From: Omphiscola glabra
Taxonomy: Eukaryota; Mollusca; Gastropoda; Lymnaeidae
Assembly (NCBI GenBank): GCA_964017045.1
Contig: OZ024796.1
Coordinates: 20,483,510-20,547,509 of the forward strand
DNA: 64,000 nt
Direction of reading: 5' to 3'
The notes under the pieces were generated by a model. That model did no database searches and was not told the origin of the DNA. It was given only the letters and a program-made list of their open reading frames with translations. Both the position numbers and the translations under genes were made by a program. How positions within the stretch are numbered: position 1 is the first letter of the stretch; the number at the start of each line of letters is the position of its first letter. Positions 60,985-64,000 of the stretch are shown piece by piece.

Positions 60985-61730
60985 ATAATTGATGCTGCTA
61001 GTCTGGAACTTGTGTCAATAGTGAGAACCTTGATGCTGCTAGTCTGGAACTAACGTCAATAGTGAGAACCTTGATGTTGCTTGTCTGGAACTAGCGTCAA
61101 TAGTGAGAACCTTGATGTTGCTTGTCTGCAACTAACGTCAATAGGGAAAACCTGGATGCTGCTAGTCTGGAACGAATGTCAATAAGGAGAACCTTGATGT
61201 TGCTTGTCTGGAACTAGCGTCAATAGTGAGAACCTTGATGTTGCTTGTCTGGAACTAACGTCAATAGGGAAAACCTGGATGCTGCTAGTCTGGAACTAAC
61301 GTCAATAGTGAGAACCTTGATGCTGCTAGTCTGGAACTAACGTCAATAGTGAAAACCTTGATGCTGCTAGTCTGGAACTAACGTCAATAGTGAAAACCTT
61401 GATGCTGCTAGTCTGGAACTAACGTCAGTAGTGAGAACCTTGATACTGCTAGTCTGGAACTAACGTCAATAGTGAGAAACTTGATGCTGCTAGTCTGGAA
61501 CTAACGTCAATAGTGAGAAACTTGATGCTGCTAGTCTGGAACTAACGTCAATAGTGAAAACCTTGATGCTGCTAGTCTGGAACTAACGTCAATAGTGAGA
61601 ACCTTGATACTGCTAGTCTGGAACTAACGTCAATAGTGAGAAACTTGATGCTGCTAGTCTGGAACAAGCGTCAATAGTGAGAAACTTGATGCTGCTAGTC
61701 TGGAACAAGCGTCAATAGTGAAAACCGTTT
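60985..61730. repeat. 41-bp minisatellite
   Basis: About 18 copies with core GATGCTGCTAGTCTGGAACT. Blocks of variants recur (61080-61180 and 61200-61290), so segments were copied as groups. Confidence 0.96.
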
Positions 61731-61804
61731 GAACAGTGTTGTATTTATAGAATATGCACGTGGGCGCCTTCGAAAGTAGTGCCACTCTAAAAAAAAGGCA
61801 ACGT

Positions 61805-62340
61805 TAAGCTCATTACACAAATGAATACATCTTTAAGCTGATTATACATATGAATACACTTTAAGCTCATTATACAGATGAATACAGCTTTAAGCTCATT
61901 ATACAGATGCATGCATCGTTAAGCTCATTACACAGATGAATACATCTTTAAGCTGATTATACAGATGAATACAGCTTTAAGTTCATTATACAGATGAATA
62001 CAGCTTTAAGCTCATTATACAGATGAATATATCGTTAAGCTGATTAGGCAGATGAATACATCTTAAATTTCATTACACAGATCAATGCATCTTTAAGCTC
62101 ATTACACAGATGAATTTATCGTTAAGCTCATTAGACAGATGAATACATCTTTAAGCTGATTACACAGATGAATACATCTTAAATTTCATTAGACAGATGA
62201 ATACATCTTAAATTTCATTACACAGATGAATACATCTTAAATTTCATTACACAGATGAATACATCTTAAATTTCATTACACAGATGAATACATCTTAAAT
62301 TTCATTACACAGATGAATTCATCGTTAAGCTCATTACACG
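61805..62340. repeat. 29-bp minisatellite
   Basis: About 18 copies with core GATGAATACATCTTTAAGCT. Flanked on both sides by GCACGTGGGCGC (61755) and GCGCCCACGTGC (62369), an inverted pair. Confidence 0.95.
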
Positions 62341-62384
62341 GGGATTGAATCATCTGAAGGAACTCAAGCGCCCACGTGCTGCTT

Positions 62385-63655
62385 ATCGCGAGCTTACTTC
62401 GATGTAACTGAATAGCAGTCACAAGTTATTCACAAAATTAATTTCAATACCTATCAAGAGCTTTGGTTTATGCCTTAAGGAGCCCACCTTTTCTATACGC
62501 CTTAAGCGTTCGCGGGTTAAAATCCATTAATTGGGTATTTTAAAACGTAAACACTTACACTGCGAAGACAGTCGCCGACTTAAAAATAGTTTGTATCAAT
62601 CTAATTGATGTATTTCGATTACATATCTATTTACATCAATAGCTTTATAAGTATGTAATCGCCTGGATGTTTCAAACTATTAATGGTATATCATTAGAAA
62701 TGGCATAAAAACAAAACAAAATTATAAGTAGCGAATTTACGCATAGGGCGTGTCTATCTATTTTACCATAAAATAGATGAGAAACATGCTGATTTTACTG
62801 GTCATTCATCAAATCTGAACTAATTGTAAGATGTTGATGTATGTATACATAGGGATTTTTTACTAAATCATAGCAAAGAGAGATAGTTGTATTACTTAAC
62901 ATGTGGAATATATTACCCACATCACGATTATTATCAATTTACTTTAATAGTTTATCTATAATCTATTTAATAAACAAAACTTCGAAAATCGAGGGAGCGC
63001 ATTGAGTTTATATGCTCTAGGGCAGTCTAGGGCGTCGAAAATGTACTGCTCTGCATAATTCAAATTTATTCAAAACTCTGGGGAGTGGCAAATCCCCAGC
63101 CAATGGTCTAGAAACGCATACTGCTGCCAACGCCAAACGTACAAATTTGCTTAAAAAGAGGTCTACCACTAAGTTATACGTTGATAAACCTACGGCATCG
63201 CCCTCGACTGCACAAACACGAAATCTTAGTCACGAGAAACTGGAGCCAGGACAAAAATGAAATAACTCAAGACACCTACAATGGAAGCGGCTGCCTTTGT
63301 CAGCAGCGACTTTTGCCCCAATTTCCAGTGCACCAACATATTATTTATATCGTAAAACAGCAAAAAAATATTTGGCAATAGAAATTATTATTGTTCCATG
63401 ATGGCCACATGCAATGCTTTTTCGTATTTTTTAAGATTTCTGAAGGCGTCCTAAGCAAGTGGCACCCCAGGCAACTGTCCGAGGTGCCGGTACCTTGATC
63501 CGGCCCTGCTATAGTACTACTAGAGTTGTCTATCCATAGTGCATTGCTAAGTTTACACATATTTTGATCCTTGCCGCTTTAGCTAAGTTTAAATAATTAG
63601 TTCAAAGGTCTTCTCACCGTCGTATATCTTCTCGCCAACAAATTCAACAATCAAG
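62385..63655. other. Intergenic sequence
   Basis: Mostly AT-rich and unique. A transposon-like border (CCTTGATCCGGCCCTGCTAT) is at 63495-63514. Frames of 66 and 71 codons show nothing recognisable. Confidence 0.5.
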
Positions 63656-63659
63656 AAGC

Positions 63660-63752
63660 ATTAACGTCTTCTTTAAAGTTTAGTTAACGTCTTCTTTAAC
63701 GTTTAGTTAACGTCTTCTTTAAAGTTTAGTTAACGTCTTCTTTAAAGTTTAT
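63660..63752. repeat. 23-bp unit, four copies
   Basis: Core TTAACGTCTTCTTTAAAGTT. Confidence 0.93.
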
Positions 63753-63904
63753 GAGTTTAACATAAAATTTATATTCCTGAAGCAGTTTCACGGCGCAACA
63801 AATTTAAATTCCGTAAATCTACCATGCTTCTCGGCGTTCCAGGATCAATCCATTGCCATTAGAGCTCGCATCTCCCACTTTAAGAACCGCTGATCTATAT
63901 TATA

Positions 63905-63990
63905 TAAGAACACCAATAATGTCTGTACAAAATAAATGTCTGTACAAAATGAATGACTGTACAAAATGAATGACTGTACAGAATATATTC
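63905..63990. repeat. 18-19 bp TGTACAAAATGAATG array at the right edge
   Basis: About four copies of TGTACAAAATGAATGACTG, related to the array at 46190-46540. It continues to near the window end, so its full length is unknown. Confidence 0.85.
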
Positions 63991-64000
63991 TGCAGAATTT

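Overview
This is a eukaryotic, animal-type genomic window, AT-rich in its unique parts, with spliced genes, GT-AG introns, truncated LINEs, hAT transposon copies and very many tandem repeats. The transposon mix (RTE/CR1-like LINE tails, SPIN-type hAT miniature elements, a repeat carrying a CCGGCATGCGTTGC motif) and the secreted cysteine-rich genes fit a gastropod mollusc, perhaps a pulmonate snail. That assignment is inference; no species-diagnostic gene is present.

The coding content is a plus-strand cluster of four paralogous secreted proteins. Each has three exons: a signal-peptide exon, a middle exon of exactly 94 bp, and a last exon that ends the cysteine domain and carries a fast-changing tail. 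Intron 1 is phase 1 and intron 2 is phase 2 in every copy where both are visible. Paralog 1 (3364-5257) lacks its first exon, which probably lies left of the window. Paralogs 2 (30270-35671), 3 (39155-43421) and 4 (50013-55230) are complete. The domain has ten cysteines (CP, GD.W, C..C.C, YP.CC, C.G) and resembles the single-domain von Willebrand factor type C (SVWC) fold, with some likeness to beta-microseminoprotein. Tails are acidic in paralogs 1-3 (in paralog 2 a 14-unit LGTTED repeat) and basic, Pro/Thr-rich in paralog 4. A possible fifth, unrelated secreted-peptide first exon lies on the minus strand at 16318-16442.

Layout: 1-2.9 kb microsatellite and repeats; 3.3-5.4 kb paralog 1; 5.4-30 kb intergenic, with LINE remnants (7.0-8.1, 12.0-12.9, 27.4-27.8 kb), a long inverted repeat (9.7-11.8 kb), a repeat of alternating units (14.7-16.07 kb) and several arrays; 30.2-35.9 kb paralog 2; 36-39 kb arrays; 39.1-44.1 kb paralog 3; 44-50 kb spacer with a 1.8 kb array; 50.0-55.3 kb paralog 4; 56.1-60.2 kb a 4 kb array of a 32-bp unit; 60.5-64 kb a SPIN-like element, two more arrays and mostly unique sequence.

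Adding the spans listed here, roughly a third of the window is tandem repeat, in about 40 different families, mostly private to one spot. They fill the long introns of the cluster. For paralogs 2 and 4 the same repeat family occurs in intron 1 and again just downstream, so the domain-coding exons sit between direct repeats. No rRNA, tRNA, CRISPR or bacterial-type feature was seen.
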